Source: an uncultured Clostridia bacterium
Lineage (GTDB): Bacteria > Bacillota > Clostridia > Oscillospirales > Ruminococcaceae
Direction of reading: 5' to 3'
Length of the DNA stretch: 64,000 nucleotides
NCBI GenBank assembly: GCA_945910815.1
Contig: CAMDZD010000001.1
Span: 124,001-188,000, forward strand
The notes under the pieces are model-generated. The model was not told where the DNA came from. It was given only the letters and a program-made list of their open reading frames with translations, and did no database searches. Shown here piece after piece: positions 39,670-48,800 of the stretch (positions are counted from its first letter, which is position 1; each line of letters opens with the position of its first letter). The translations under genes were made by a program, and so were the position numbers.

Positions 39670-40803
39670 ATGAATAAAAAAGAAACTGCCGAGATAAAAA
39701 AGAACTTCTCTGATAAAAGCGGATTTTTCATAATGGAAAAGGTTCTGACTGCCTTTGTCGACAATGAAAAAAATCTGAGATACAGCAATACAAAATCATG
39801 TATCACTATGGAATCAGATGAACTTGAACTTTATCAGAATATTCTCAAAAAAGTTCTGAATACAAATGTGGGAAAAAACTTTACGGAATATGAATTTCCG
39901 AATGAGGCATATGAAGAAGAAAAAAGTCAGGATATATTGTACAAGCTCCTTAAATCTGAACTCAAAGACGAAGAATCAGCAGATAACTTTCTGAATAATA
40001 TTATAAACAATATATCATATACGGGTGCTTTTTCCGTAATAACGGCATACTGTACATACACAATACGCAGAAAAAACAAGCTTGATGAATTTTCAGAAGA
40101 TGATGCTGATGAGCTTTACAGATATATAATTACTGCAATATGTCCCGTTGAAGTCAGTGACACCGGATTTGTATTTGACAATTTCAATAATGAAATAGTC
40201 CACAGAACAGAAACGGAATTATTTATAAGCAAAGCTCCCTCTGACGGATTTTTATATCCCGTATTCAGCAACAGGAGCAGTGACGTAAATCACATTATGT
40301 ACTACTGCAAAAAAGCAGGAAGTCCGAATATATCAATAATAGAAAACGTTCTCGGCTGTAATTTTGTAATGTCTGCCGATAACGAAAAGGCTAACTTTCA
40401 GAATATACTCAAAACCGTTGCGGGAGATGAACTTGATTATACTTTAATAAATACTGTAAACGAAAAAATCAAGGAAACCGTTGAACAGAATAAGGACGAT
40501 ACTGATACATGCACTATTGACAGCAACAAGATACATGATATACTTGAAGAATCCGGAGTATCTCATGAACGCTTGCAGGCTCTTGACAAGGTATATGAAT
40601 CTTCATGCGGAAATGCTCCTCTTACCGCATCAAACCTTGTGGAATCAAAAACAGTGCTGAAAACTGCCGGAATTACTGTAAATATAAGTCCTTCCGCCTC
40701 CGATAAAATACGCACAAGTGTCGTTGACGGAAGAAAATGCCTGCTTATAGATATTGATGACCCCAATATTGAAATAAATGGGCTTCCTGTCAATCTGAGG
40801 TAA
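39670..40803 (+). CDS. DUF4317-like protein
   Basis: NKKETAEIKKNFSDKSGFFIMEKVLTAFVDNEKN...NTNVGKNFTEYEFPNEA. Confidence 0.7.
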   Translation: MNKKETAEIKKNFSDKSGFFIMEKVLTAFVDNEKNLRYSNTKSCITMESDELELYQNILKKVLNTNVGKNFTEYEFPNEAYEEEKSQDILYKLLKSELKDEESADNFLNNIINNISYTGAFSVITAYCTYTIRRKNKLDEFSEDDADELYRYIITAICPVEVSDTGFVFDNFNNEIVHRTETELFISKAPSDGFLYPVFSNRSSDVNHIMYYCKKAGSPNISIIENVLGCNFVMSADNEKANFQNILKTVAGDELDYTLINTVNEKIKETVEQNKDDTDTCTIDSNKIHDILEESGVSHERLQALDKVYESSCGNAPLTASNLVESKTVLKTAGITVNISPSASDKIRTSVVDGRKCLLIDIDDPNIEINGLPVNLR

Positions 40804-40808
40804 TACCC

Positions 40809-42053
40809 ATGCAGTTCCCTGAAAAATTAAAAAAAGATTATCTTCCATTATATACCGGATTTCTGAAATGGGTTTTATTAAGCATTATGACAGGAATTAC
40901 AGTCGGATTTGTCGGTGTACTGTTTTTCTATTCAATAAAAGGCGTTACGGATTTCAGAAAATCCCACAGCTGGATTATATGGCTTCTTCCCTTAGGGGGG
41001 GTTGCAATAGTTCAGCTTTACAAGGCAATGGGATTTCCAAAGGACAGAGGAACTAATCTTGTACTTCTTTCAGCTCGTGACGGCGAAAAAATGGGATTTA
41101 AAAATACGATATGCATTTTTATTTCATCTGTAATAACACATCTTCTCGGAGGTTCAAGCGGACGTGAAGGAGCTGCACTCCAGATAGGCGGAAGTATGGG
41201 TTCACAGTTCGGACAGATTCTGAAATTAGATGATGATGACAGGAAAATTATTACCATGTGCGGAATGAGTGCTTGTTTTTCAGCAATATTCGGTACTCCC
41301 GTAACGGCAACAGTATTTTCTGCCGAAATATGTCTTGTAGGCTCTTTGCAGTATTCAGCAATAGTTCCGTGTATAATATCGGCTGTATCGGCTATGAAAG
41401 TTGCAGAATTTTTCAAAGTAACAGATTTTGACCTTTTCATAAATGCTCCGGAATACAGTCTCTTGAATTACGGAAAAATTATAGTTCTCGGAATATTATG
41501 TGCAGTTGTAAGCTGTATGTTCTGCGGAGCTTCGGAACTTGCTTCACATTTATACAAAAAAATAAAAAATCAGAATCTGCGTATAGTAACAGGCGGTATT
41601 ATAGTAGCCGTTCTTACTTTTGCAATTGGTACTTTTGACTATAACGGTGCAGGAGGTGAAATAATCGCAAAGGCTTTCACAGGCGATTCCCGTCCGGAAG
41701 CCTTTATCATGAAAATACTGTTTACTGCTCTTACGCTTGGTGCAGGATTCAAGGGCGGTGAAATTGTACCCGTATTTTTTACCGGTTCAACGTTCGGAAG
41801 TCTTATGGCGGAAATACTCGGAATAGATTATTCCTTAGGTGCTGGCGTGGGAATGGTTGCCGTATTCTGCGGAGTAACCAACTGTCCGCTTGCGTCAATA
41901 ATTCTGAGTGTTGAACTTTTCGGAGGTTCGGGATTCGGATTCTGTGCAATTGCATGCTGTATATCGTTTATGCTTTCGGGATATATGAGTCTATATACCG
42001 CACAGCAGTTTATGTATTCAAAAATCAAGCCGACAGAAAAAAAGGACGGATAA
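40809..42053 (+). CDS. ClC-family chloride channel/antiporter
   Basis: GGSSGREGAALQIGGSMGSQFG, GFKGGEIVPVFFTGSTFGS, multiple TMs. Confidence 0.92.
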   Translation: MQFPEKLKKDYLPLYTGFLKWVLLSIMTGITVGFVGVLFFYSIKGVTDFRKSHSWIIWLLPLGGVAIVQLYKAMGFPKDRGTNLVLLSARDGEKMGFKNTICIFISSVITHLLGGSSGREGAALQIGGSMGSQFGQILKLDDDDRKIITMCGMSACFSAIFGTPVTATVFSAEICLVGSLQYSAIVPCIISAVSAMKVAEFFKVTDFDLFINAPEYSLLNYGKIIVLGILCAVVSCMFCGASELASHLYKKIKNQNLRIVTGGIIVAVLTFAIGTFDYNGAGGEIIAKAFTGDSRPEAFIMKILFTALTLGAGFKGGEIVPVFFTGSTFGSLMAEILGIDYSLGAGVGMVAVFCGVTNCPLASIILSVELFGGSGFGFCAIACCISFMLSGYMSLYTAQQFMYSKIKPTEKKDG

Positions 42054-42073
42054 AAAAATCCGCCCTTTTTTAT
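42042..42073. terminator. Bidirectional terminator between convergent genes
   Basis: AAGGACGGAT...ATCCGCCCTTTTTT. Confidence 0.7.
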
Positions 42074-43167
42074 TATACGTTGAATCTGAAAAGAACTATA
42101 TCGCCGTCATTCATTACGTAATCCTTGCCCTCAAGTCTTACAAGACCTTTTTCCTTAGCTGATGCCATTGAACCGCATTTCATTAAATCGTCAAACGATA
42201 CGACTTCCGCACGGATAAATCCTTTTTCAAAATCAGTATGAATTTTTCCGGCAGCCTGTGGTGCTTTTGTACCTTTTTTTATAGTCCATGCACGGACTTC
42301 CGGCTTACCCGCTGTAAGATATGAAATAAGTCCGAGAAGGCTATAACCTTCTTTTATAATTCTGTTAAGTCCTGAAACTTCAAGTCCTAAATCATTCAGG
42401 AACATTTCTTTATCTTCAGCGTCCATATCGGAAATTTCAGCCTCAATCTGGGCACATATTGGTAATACCGCTGAATGTTCCTCCTCGGCAATTTTCTTTA
42501 CAGTCTGATAATGCTGATTTGTTTCGATATTGTTTCTGAAATCGTCTTCACTGAGATTTGCTGCATATATTACAGGCTTTGCAGACAAAAGCGGAGTTGA
42601 TTTCAATATCTCACGTTCATCGTCTGTAAAATCAAATGCACGGGCAGACTTTCCGCTTTCAAGAAATTCTTTCAGACGTTCAAGAAAATCAACTTCCGCA
42701 AGATACTTTTTATCACCCTTTGATGCTTTTTTTGCACGGTCGATACGGCGTTCAAGCATTTCGATATCGGAGAAGATAAGCTCAAGATTTATAGTTTCAA
42801 TATCTCTTGCCGGATTTATATTTCCGTCAACATGGGTAATATTTTCATCTTCAAAACAGCGTACAACGTGTACAATAGCATCAACTTCACGGATATCCGC
42901 AAGGAACTTGTTTCCGAGTCCCTCACCCTTTGAAGCTCCCTTTACAAGTCCGGCAATATCAACAAATTCAAGCATTGCCGGAATGAATTTATCAGGTTCG
43001 TACATCTTTGCAAGAGCGTCAAGACGTTCATCGGGAACAGATACTATTCCGACATTTTTTTCAATAGTGCAGAACGGATAATTTGCAGATTCCGCACCTG
43101 CATTTGTAAGAGCATTAAAAAGTGTGCTTTTGCCGACATTCGGCAGACCAACCATACCAAGTTTCAT
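42073..43167 (-). CDS. ychF: Redox-regulated ATPase YchF
   Basis: GMVGLPNVGKSTLFNALTNAG, FVDIAGLVKGASKGEGLGNKFLADIREVDAIVHVVRCF. Confidence 0.97.
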   Translation of the reverse strand: MKLGMVGLPNVGKSTLFNALTNAGAESANYPFCTIEKNVGIVSVPDERLDALAKMYEPDKFIPAMLEFVDIAGLVKGASKGEGLGNKFLADIREVDAIVHVVRCFEDENITHVDGNINPARDIETINLELIFSDIEMLERRIDRAKKASKGDKKYLAEVDFLERLKEFLESGKSARAFDFTDDEREILKSTPLLSAKPVIYAANLSEDDFRNNIETNQHYQTVKKIAEEEHSAVLPICAQIEAEISDMDAEDKEMFLNDLGLEVSGLNRIIKEGYSLLGLISYLTAGKPEVRAWTIKKGTKAPQAAGKIHTDFEKGFIRAEVVSFDDLMKCGSMASAKEKGLVRLEGKDYVMNDGDIVLFRFNV

Positions 43168-43197
43168 TTTTAAACAAGACCTTTCTTTTTTTATATT

Positions 43198-44052
43198 TTA
43201 TGCATATGCAAGTTTATCAACTATCAGAAACACAACTGCAAGAACTGCGGATATAATAATTACTGCAATGATAATTTTTACGCATATACGCACAATTCCG
43301 GCAATCATCAATCCCATTGCGGGGAAAAATTTTACTAAAAATTCAGCAACTGCACTCTGCATACGTTCAAGAAGAACATTTATAACAAGATTTATCAGAA
43401 CAATAAGAACCGCTCCGACAAGAAAAATAATGATTTTTTTAATAATAATGTTCCATTCAATAAGACTGTCCATAGTTACAAGCAGTTTTGCAGTCATTGA
43501 AACAAGAAAAACATATGCAAGCAGTTGCAGAAGCTGTGGGAATGCCGGTATTATGACAAAGCATATTATAATAAACACTGTAAGGCATATAAGCCATGTT
43601 TTGCCACCGCCCATTATTTCAGCAATCTTTACCTCCACAGACTTATAAAAATAATAGGCAATAAGTGAGGAAATATATGCAAATATATTGTCATATATAA
43701 AATCTATTGCTATTTCCTCCACCTTGCTGTCGAGTTCGTTTTTTATAAAAGACTTTCTTATTACATATGTATACGAAAACAATGCACAGACTGATATAAA
43801 AAACATAATTCCGTTAGCGGAAAAGACATCACTGTCCGCATAAACAAGAAGTTCAATCAGTTCATAAATTCCGAAATAGATTATTTTCAGCGGAACTTTG
43901 TCCATAACTCCGGCTGAATCATCAACATCAAGGTCGCTTAAATTAATATCCCTTATCTGCCATGGCGAAATAAATCCGCTGACAATAAATACCGCAATAT
44001 AGAGAATTATTCCGACAGAAAGCCTTTTGTGGCTTAATATAAAATTTTTCAA
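43198..44052 (-). CDS. Polytopic membrane protein of unknown function, adjacent to the EAL gene
   Basis: ~7 hydrophobic segments; TTG start 3 nt after the EAL stop codon, suggesting translational coupling. Confidence 0.6.
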   Translation of the reverse strand: MKNFILSHKRLSVGIILYIAVFIVSGFISPWQIRDINLSDLDVDDSAGVMDKVPLKIIYFGIYELIELLVYADSDVFSANGIMFFISVCALFSYTYVIRKSFIKNELDSKVEEIAIDFIYDNIFAYISSLIAYYFYKSVEVKIAEIMGGGKTWLICLTVFIIICFVIIPAFPQLLQLLAYVFLVSMTAKLLVTMDSLIEWNIIIKKIIIFLVGAVLIVLINLVINVLLERMQSAVAEFLVKFFPAMGLMIAGIVRICVKIIIAVIIISAVLAVVFLIVDKLAYA

Positions 44053-44055
44053 AAA

Positions 44056-46803
44056 TTATACCCCCGTCTGCTTATGAGAAACTGTCTTTCCGTTTATAAC
44101 TGAGCTTATTTTATTATTTTCAAGTATTATATTTCCTTTTTCTGTTCCTATATCTATCGGGTTTGATGCAGATATTTTTATATCAATATCGGAATCCTTT
44201 ATAAATACATTTCCTGAACCGCAGATATCGCCTATTCCGGCAATATCATTTCCCTCGTTGTCGATGCTTACTGATGAATTTTTTATATTTACATTCATTT
44301 TTCCGTTCCACGAGCCTATTCCGGCATTTTTTGAAGAACGCATTGTTAAATTAATTTTTCCGCCCTTTATATTAATATCGCCCTCCGCCTCGCTGAATGA
44401 ACCTATTCCTATTGCCGAAGCTCCGCTTGCATATATATCAATATCGGCTGATGAAATTATAAGCGATTCGGATTTCACACTGCCTATTCCGGTAACATTT
44501 ATTCCGGAAACACTTATATTTATTCTGCACTTGTCTGACAGATTGACTATTGAACCGCCGTTATAATTTCCTATTGCGACACCATTATGGACGTTCATAT
44601 TTATTTTAATATTTCCGGATTTGAGATTTATTTCCGATTCGTTAAGATTATATCCGCCTCCTATGCAGACAGCTTCCTCCGAATTTGTTATAATTTCAAG
44701 GTTTCCGTCCATATCTATGAATATATCACCGCATGCATGTTCAAAATCGTTTCCGATTGCAAAGCCCGAAGATGCATAGCAGTCTATAAGGAGATTTCCT
44801 TTTCCCTTCAGAAATAACTGAGAAGTCTGCGGGACATATATTCCGAGATAGCTTATTTTATTTTCTTTTTCAGCATTAAGAATAAGCTGTGCCGATTCTC
44901 CGACAGAGATTACAGGCTTTGCGTTACGGCTTACAAGATTTACATTTTCAAGAGTAAGCTCACAACTGTAATTATCCATTATCGTTATATTCATGTTAAC
45001 AGACTTTTCAGTATCACCTTTTATTTTAAGCTTGCTCTGATATACATGAATATCAGTATATTTCTCAAGTGCAAGCTTAAGCAGGTCTATTTCTTCGCTT
45101 TTTCTTGCATCATAAATTTTTTTGATTCCATGCTTTGCCGTTTCAAGATTTGTATTTATAATTTCGTCCTTTACCGTCTGTGAAATCATATCAAGGAAAA
45201 GCGGTTTCGGAGTTGAAGTGTAAAATCCCTGAATAAGGTCTATTCCCATTCTTATTACGGTTTTCATTTCCGCTGAGGTTTCAACGCCCTCGGCAAGTGC
45301 AAGAATGTTATTGTCATGAGCAAATTCTATTACGGAAGATACAAGCTGTTGCTTTTTCAAATCGTTCTGTATATCGGATATAAGCGAACGGTCAATTTTT
45401 ATATATTCCGGAGAATAATGCAAAAGATTTACGCTGTTTGAATAGCCTGTTCCGTAATCGTCAATAGCAAGCCCTGAATGTGTTATAACACATCTTTTTT
45501 TCAGAAGCTTTATATCGTTTGAAGTAGGATTTGTCTGTTCGGTAACTTCTATAACTACCTTTTCCATAAGTTCGCCGTATGTAAGATACAGCTTGTTGAA
45601 ATCCTCCTCTGTCAGCAGAAAGCTCCCGACACTGTTTATAAAAAGCTTTCTGTTTTTGAAAAACTGCTGATTTTTGCTGAGCATATCTACTGCATTAAAG
45701 AACGTCAGTTTTTCAATAGCGTAAAGATTATTCTGTTCACGAGCCATTGCGAGCAGTTGTGTCGGAGTAAGGTTTATATCCTTTGAAGTTCTCATTAAAG
45801 CCTCATATGCATATATTTCTCCGTTTACTGCACTGACGATAGGCTGAAAATGATAGAAAAGCTGATTTTCACGGATTACCTTTTCAAAAATCTGCGATTT
45901 TTTATAGGAGGTTTTTTCACGTCTGTATCTTTCTTCGCAGAACCAGTTCACAACACTTTTCTTTCTGCTGTTTCTTGCCTCAAAGAGTGCAAATTCCGAA
46001 TAGTTTACAAGCATATTAAATTCATAAGCCTGTTCCGGATAAGAACAGCAACCCACTGAAAGACTCAGGGAACTTCTGTCGCTTATGTCAATAACTTCTC
46101 CGAAATCATCGCTGAAAACACAGTGCCTTACAGCATCATTCATATTTTTAAGTATGCTGTATACGGAGCTTTTGTCAAGATTTTTAAACAATATACATAT
46201 TTCATAATTGGACTTTGAACCGAATATTATATCATCTGAACCAAATCCCTTTATAGTTTCGGAAACAGATGTTATACAGTGATTGGTATTGTCAACAGTC
46301 AGAAAAGTTCCGAGCTTTTCAAGACCGTTCAGATGCATTGATGCAAGCCAGCAGTGATTTGTAGTTTCAAGAGCCTCTTTAACCATTTTTGTAAAATATG
46401 CATATGACGGCATACGTGTTATAGGGTCATATTCAACCGTATCGGATTTTTTGCTTTTTTCAAAAATCTGTCTTGTATAATCCTGAACAAATCCAAGCCA
46501 TACGTCCTTGCTTTCAAAAATATTCATCTTTATACATTTTCTGGTGCTGTCTGTATGATATATATAAATATGCTTTTCACCCTCAACGGGATTTTTTGAT
46601 ATTCTGTCAAGCAGATTAAAAAATTCGTATTCGTTTATCCTTTCACGACTGCAATTCAGAATTTTAAGTGCCACGGGGTCAAGATATGCGGATTTTTCTT
46701 TTGATATATATGTAAAAGCTCCGACGTTCCCCATAAACTTCTGAAAAAGCTCCCAGTCGTGACTGAGGGACATGGAATTTTTATCTATATTAAAAATACT
46801 CAC
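44056..46803 (-). CDS. PAS-like/degenerate GGDEF/EAL protein with C-terminal beta-solenoid-like repeats
   Basis: YDPITRMPSYAYF; GSKSNYE at the GGDEF position; EAL motifs YEALMR, IEVTEQ, DDYGTGYS, IKIDRSLI, LAEGVET, IQGFY; eight C-terminal (x)GIGS/AIGN repeats; GTG start. Confidence 0.85.
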   Translation of the reverse strand: MSIFNIDKNSMSLSHDWELFQKFMGNVGAFTYISKEKSAYLDPVALKILNCSRERINEYEFFNLLDRISKNPVEGEKHIYIYHTDSTRKCIKMNIFESKDVWLGFVQDYTRQIFEKSKKSDTVEYDPITRMPSYAYFTKMVKEALETTNHCWLASMHLNGLEKLGTFLTVDNTNHCITSVSETIKGFGSDDIIFGSKSNYEICILFKNLDKSSVYSILKNMNDAVRHCVFSDDFGEVIDISDRSSLSLSVGCCSYPEQAYEFNMLVNYSEFALFEARNSRKKSVVNWFCEERYRREKTSYKKSQIFEKVIRENQLFYHFQPIVSAVNGEIYAYEALMRTSKDINLTPTQLLAMAREQNNLYAIEKLTFFNAVDMLSKNQQFFKNRKLFINSVGSFLLTEEDFNKLYLTYGELMEKVVIEVTEQTNPTSNDIKLLKKRCVITHSGLAIDDYGTGYSNSVNLLHYSPEYIKIDRSLISDIQNDLKKQQLVSSVIEFAHDNNILALAEGVETSAEMKTVIRMGIDLIQGFYTSTPKPLFLDMISQTVKDEIINTNLETAKHGIKKIYDARKSEEIDLLKLALEKYTDIHVYQSKLKIKGDTEKSVNMNITIMDNYSCELTLENVNLVSRNAKPVISVGESAQLILNAEKENKISYLGIYVPQTSQLFLKGKGNLLIDCYASSGFAIGNDFEHACGDIFIDMDGNLEIITNSEEAVCIGGGYNLNESEINLKSGNIKINMNVHNGVAIGNYNGGSIVNLSDKCRINISVSGINVTGIGSVKSESLIISSADIDIYASGASAIGIGSFSEAEGDINIKGGKINLTMRSSKNAGIGSWNGKMNVNIKNSSVSIDNEGNDIAGIGDICGSGNVFIKDSDIDIKISASNPIDIGTEKGNIILENNKISSVINGKTVSHKQTGV

Positions 46804-46843
46804 TTTTTTTAATCCTCCTTTTTATGTCCGCCTTTTAATACTT

Positions 46844-46872
46844 ATTATACTTTATTCCGGCTAAAAAGTCAA
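46844..46872 (-). promoter_or_regulatory. Putative sigmaA promoter (TTGACT-17-TATAAT) for the EAL gene
   Basis: Near-consensus, 17-nt spacer. Confidence 0.65.
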
Positions 46873-46905
46873 CAAAATTATAATATTCTTAATTCCAAAA
46901 AGATA

Positions 46906-46934
46906 TTGCATTTTTGAAAATTTGATGTTATAAT
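46906..46934 (+). promoter_or_regulatory. Putative sigmaA promoter (TTGCAT-17-TATAAT) for the GH26-GH9 operon
   Basis: Consensus -10, weak -35, 17-nt spacer. Confidence 0.5.
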
Positions 46935-46971
46935 CTTTTTATAAATTAAATTTAAATTAAGGAGGTTTTTT

Positions 46972-48789
46972 ATGAAATTCAGCAAATCGAAAAAGAGTTT
47001 GTGTGCTTTTCTTTCAGCCGTTACGGCTCTGAACTGCATGCCGGCTTGTATTCAGACTTATGCCGTAAACGATTCCGTTCAGAAATACGAATTTGAAAAC
47101 GGTTCAACAGACGGCGGAAAAATCTATACAGAAACATGGAAAGGCAACACGCAAGAGAACGGAAGCGGTGAGGATTTCGACCTTACAAACGCATCGGGCG
47201 GTGCTTTTTCATATCTCGACCAGAAAGGTACAAAGGTAAGCGTTGACGTTGAAGTTGAGGAAGCCGGACTTTATGAGCTTTCAATCTGCTACTGCGAACC
47301 ATATGACCCGAATAAAAAGGTTCAGTATCTTAATGTAAACGGAGTAAATCAGGGAGAAGTCTGCTTTGTCCATAACCTTACTTTCGAGGAGACATCCGGA
47401 GGCGTCATTATGCTCCAGAAGGGTGTAAATACTATCGAATTTGAGGCTTACTGGGGATATACCATGTTTGATTACCTTACAATCAGACCGGCAGACGAAA
47501 AACTTAAAAATCTCTCCCCTACACGTCAGCTCTCAAATAAAAACGCAAGCAAATCTGCTCAGTCCCTTTACAACTACCTCTGCGATATGTACGGAAATCA
47601 CATAATTGCAGGTCAGCAGGAATACTGCGGTTCTCACAACTATAACCAGTGGAATGACCCTGATAATTATATAAAAGACAATGAGGCGGAATTTGAATAT
47701 ATTATGGAAAAAACAGGTAAACAGCCTGCTATCCGTGGCATTGATTTTCTTGCTTACCGTTCAAATTCAAACTGGGAGGACAACGCTCCCGAAAGAGCTA
47801 TTCAATGGGTAAACGAATACAAGGGTATAGCTACCGTTACATGGCACTGGAATGTTCCCTCCGAAAAAGGCGGAGAGGAGGTTGCTTTCTACGTTGAATC
47901 AACTGGAAATACTCCGTATACTACTTTCAGCATTTCAAAGGCTCTTGAAGAAGGTACATGGGAACATGAACAGCTTATGGCTGATATTGAGGAAATCGCA
48001 AAACAGCTTAAAAAATTAAAAGATGCTGATGTTCCGATTCTCTGGAGACCTCTCCATGAAGCTGAAGGTGCATGGTTCTGGTGGGGGGCTGAAGGTGCTG
48101 AACCCTGCAAAAAGCTTTACAGACTCCTTTATGACCAGCTTACAAACGTATACGGTCTTGATAATTTAATATGGGTATGGACGGGATACACTTTCCCGAC
48201 TTCAGCAGACTGGTATCCCGGTGACGATGTTGTTGACATAATAGGATATGACAAGTATAACGCTAAAGACGGTCTGCCGAATCTAAGCTCAATTTCTTCA
48301 ACCTTTTACAGCCTTGTTCAGAGTACGGACGGTCAGAAAATGGTTGCTATGTCCGAAAATGATACTATACCGTCACTTGAAAATCTTCTCAATGACAAGG
48401 CTTGCTGGCTTTACTTCTGCCCTTGGTATATGAATTACCTTACAAGCGAACAGAATAACCCTGTTGAAAATCTCAAGGAAATTTATAACAGCGAATACTG
48501 CATAACGCTTGACGAACTTCCCGACATTAAAAATTATGTATCTGAAAATACTGAACCTACCGGAGATACATCAGATTCAAAGACATTAAAAGGCGATGCA
48601 AATCTTGACGGCTCTGTTGATATTGCCGATGCCGTTGCCCTTGCCTCATATGTAGGCGATTCGGAAAAAAACAAGCTCGACCCTCAGGGTATTATAAACG
48701 GTGACGTTCAGGCTGTCGGAAACGGTGTGAACGCTAATGATGCTCTGACTATACAGCAGTATCTTGCAAATATTGTAAAGGAATTATAA
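46972..48789 (+). CDS. Cellulosomal GH26 beta-mannanase (CBM35-like, GH26, dockerin)
   Basis: Signal peptide; KYEFENGSTDGG CBM35-like domain; ILWRPLHEAEGAWFWWG; IIGYDKY; GDANLDGSVDIADAVALASYV...GNGVNANDALTIQQYLA. Confidence 0.92.
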   Translation: MKFSKSKKSLCAFLSAVTALNCMPACIQTYAVNDSVQKYEFENGSTDGGKIYTETWKGNTQENGSGEDFDLTNASGGAFSYLDQKGTKVSVDVEVEEAGLYELSICYCEPYDPNKKVQYLNVNGVNQGEVCFVHNLTFEETSGGVIMLQKGVNTIEFEAYWGYTMFDYLTIRPADEKLKNLSPTRQLSNKNASKSAQSLYNYLCDMYGNHIIAGQQEYCGSHNYNQWNDPDNYIKDNEAEFEYIMEKTGKQPAIRGIDFLAYRSNSNWEDNAPERAIQWVNEYKGIATVTWHWNVPSEKGGEEVAFYVESTGNTPYTTFSISKALEEGTWEHEQLMADIEEIAKQLKKLKDADVPILWRPLHEAEGAWFWWGAEGAEPCKKLYRLLYDQLTNVYGLDNLIWVWTGYTFPTSADWYPGDDVVDIIGYDKYNAKDGLPNLSSISSTFYSLVQSTDGQKMVAMSENDTIPSLENLLNDKACWLYFCPWYMNYLTSEQNNPVENLKEIYNSEYCITLDELPDIKNYVSENTEPTGDTSDSKTLKGDANLDGSVDIADAVALASYVGDSEKNKLDPQGIINGDVQAVGNGVNANDALTIQQYLANIVKEL

Positions 48790-48800
48790 GGAGGTATTTT

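Noticed and set aside
42530-43081. 183-aa plus-strand ORF opposite ychF
   Set aside because: Antisense shadow ORF, Ser/Arg-rich, no domain
43124-43648. 174-aa plus-strand ORF over ychF start and the membrane gene
   Set aside because: I/T/R-rich mirror of the hydrophobic minus-strand membrane protein; no RBS or homology cue
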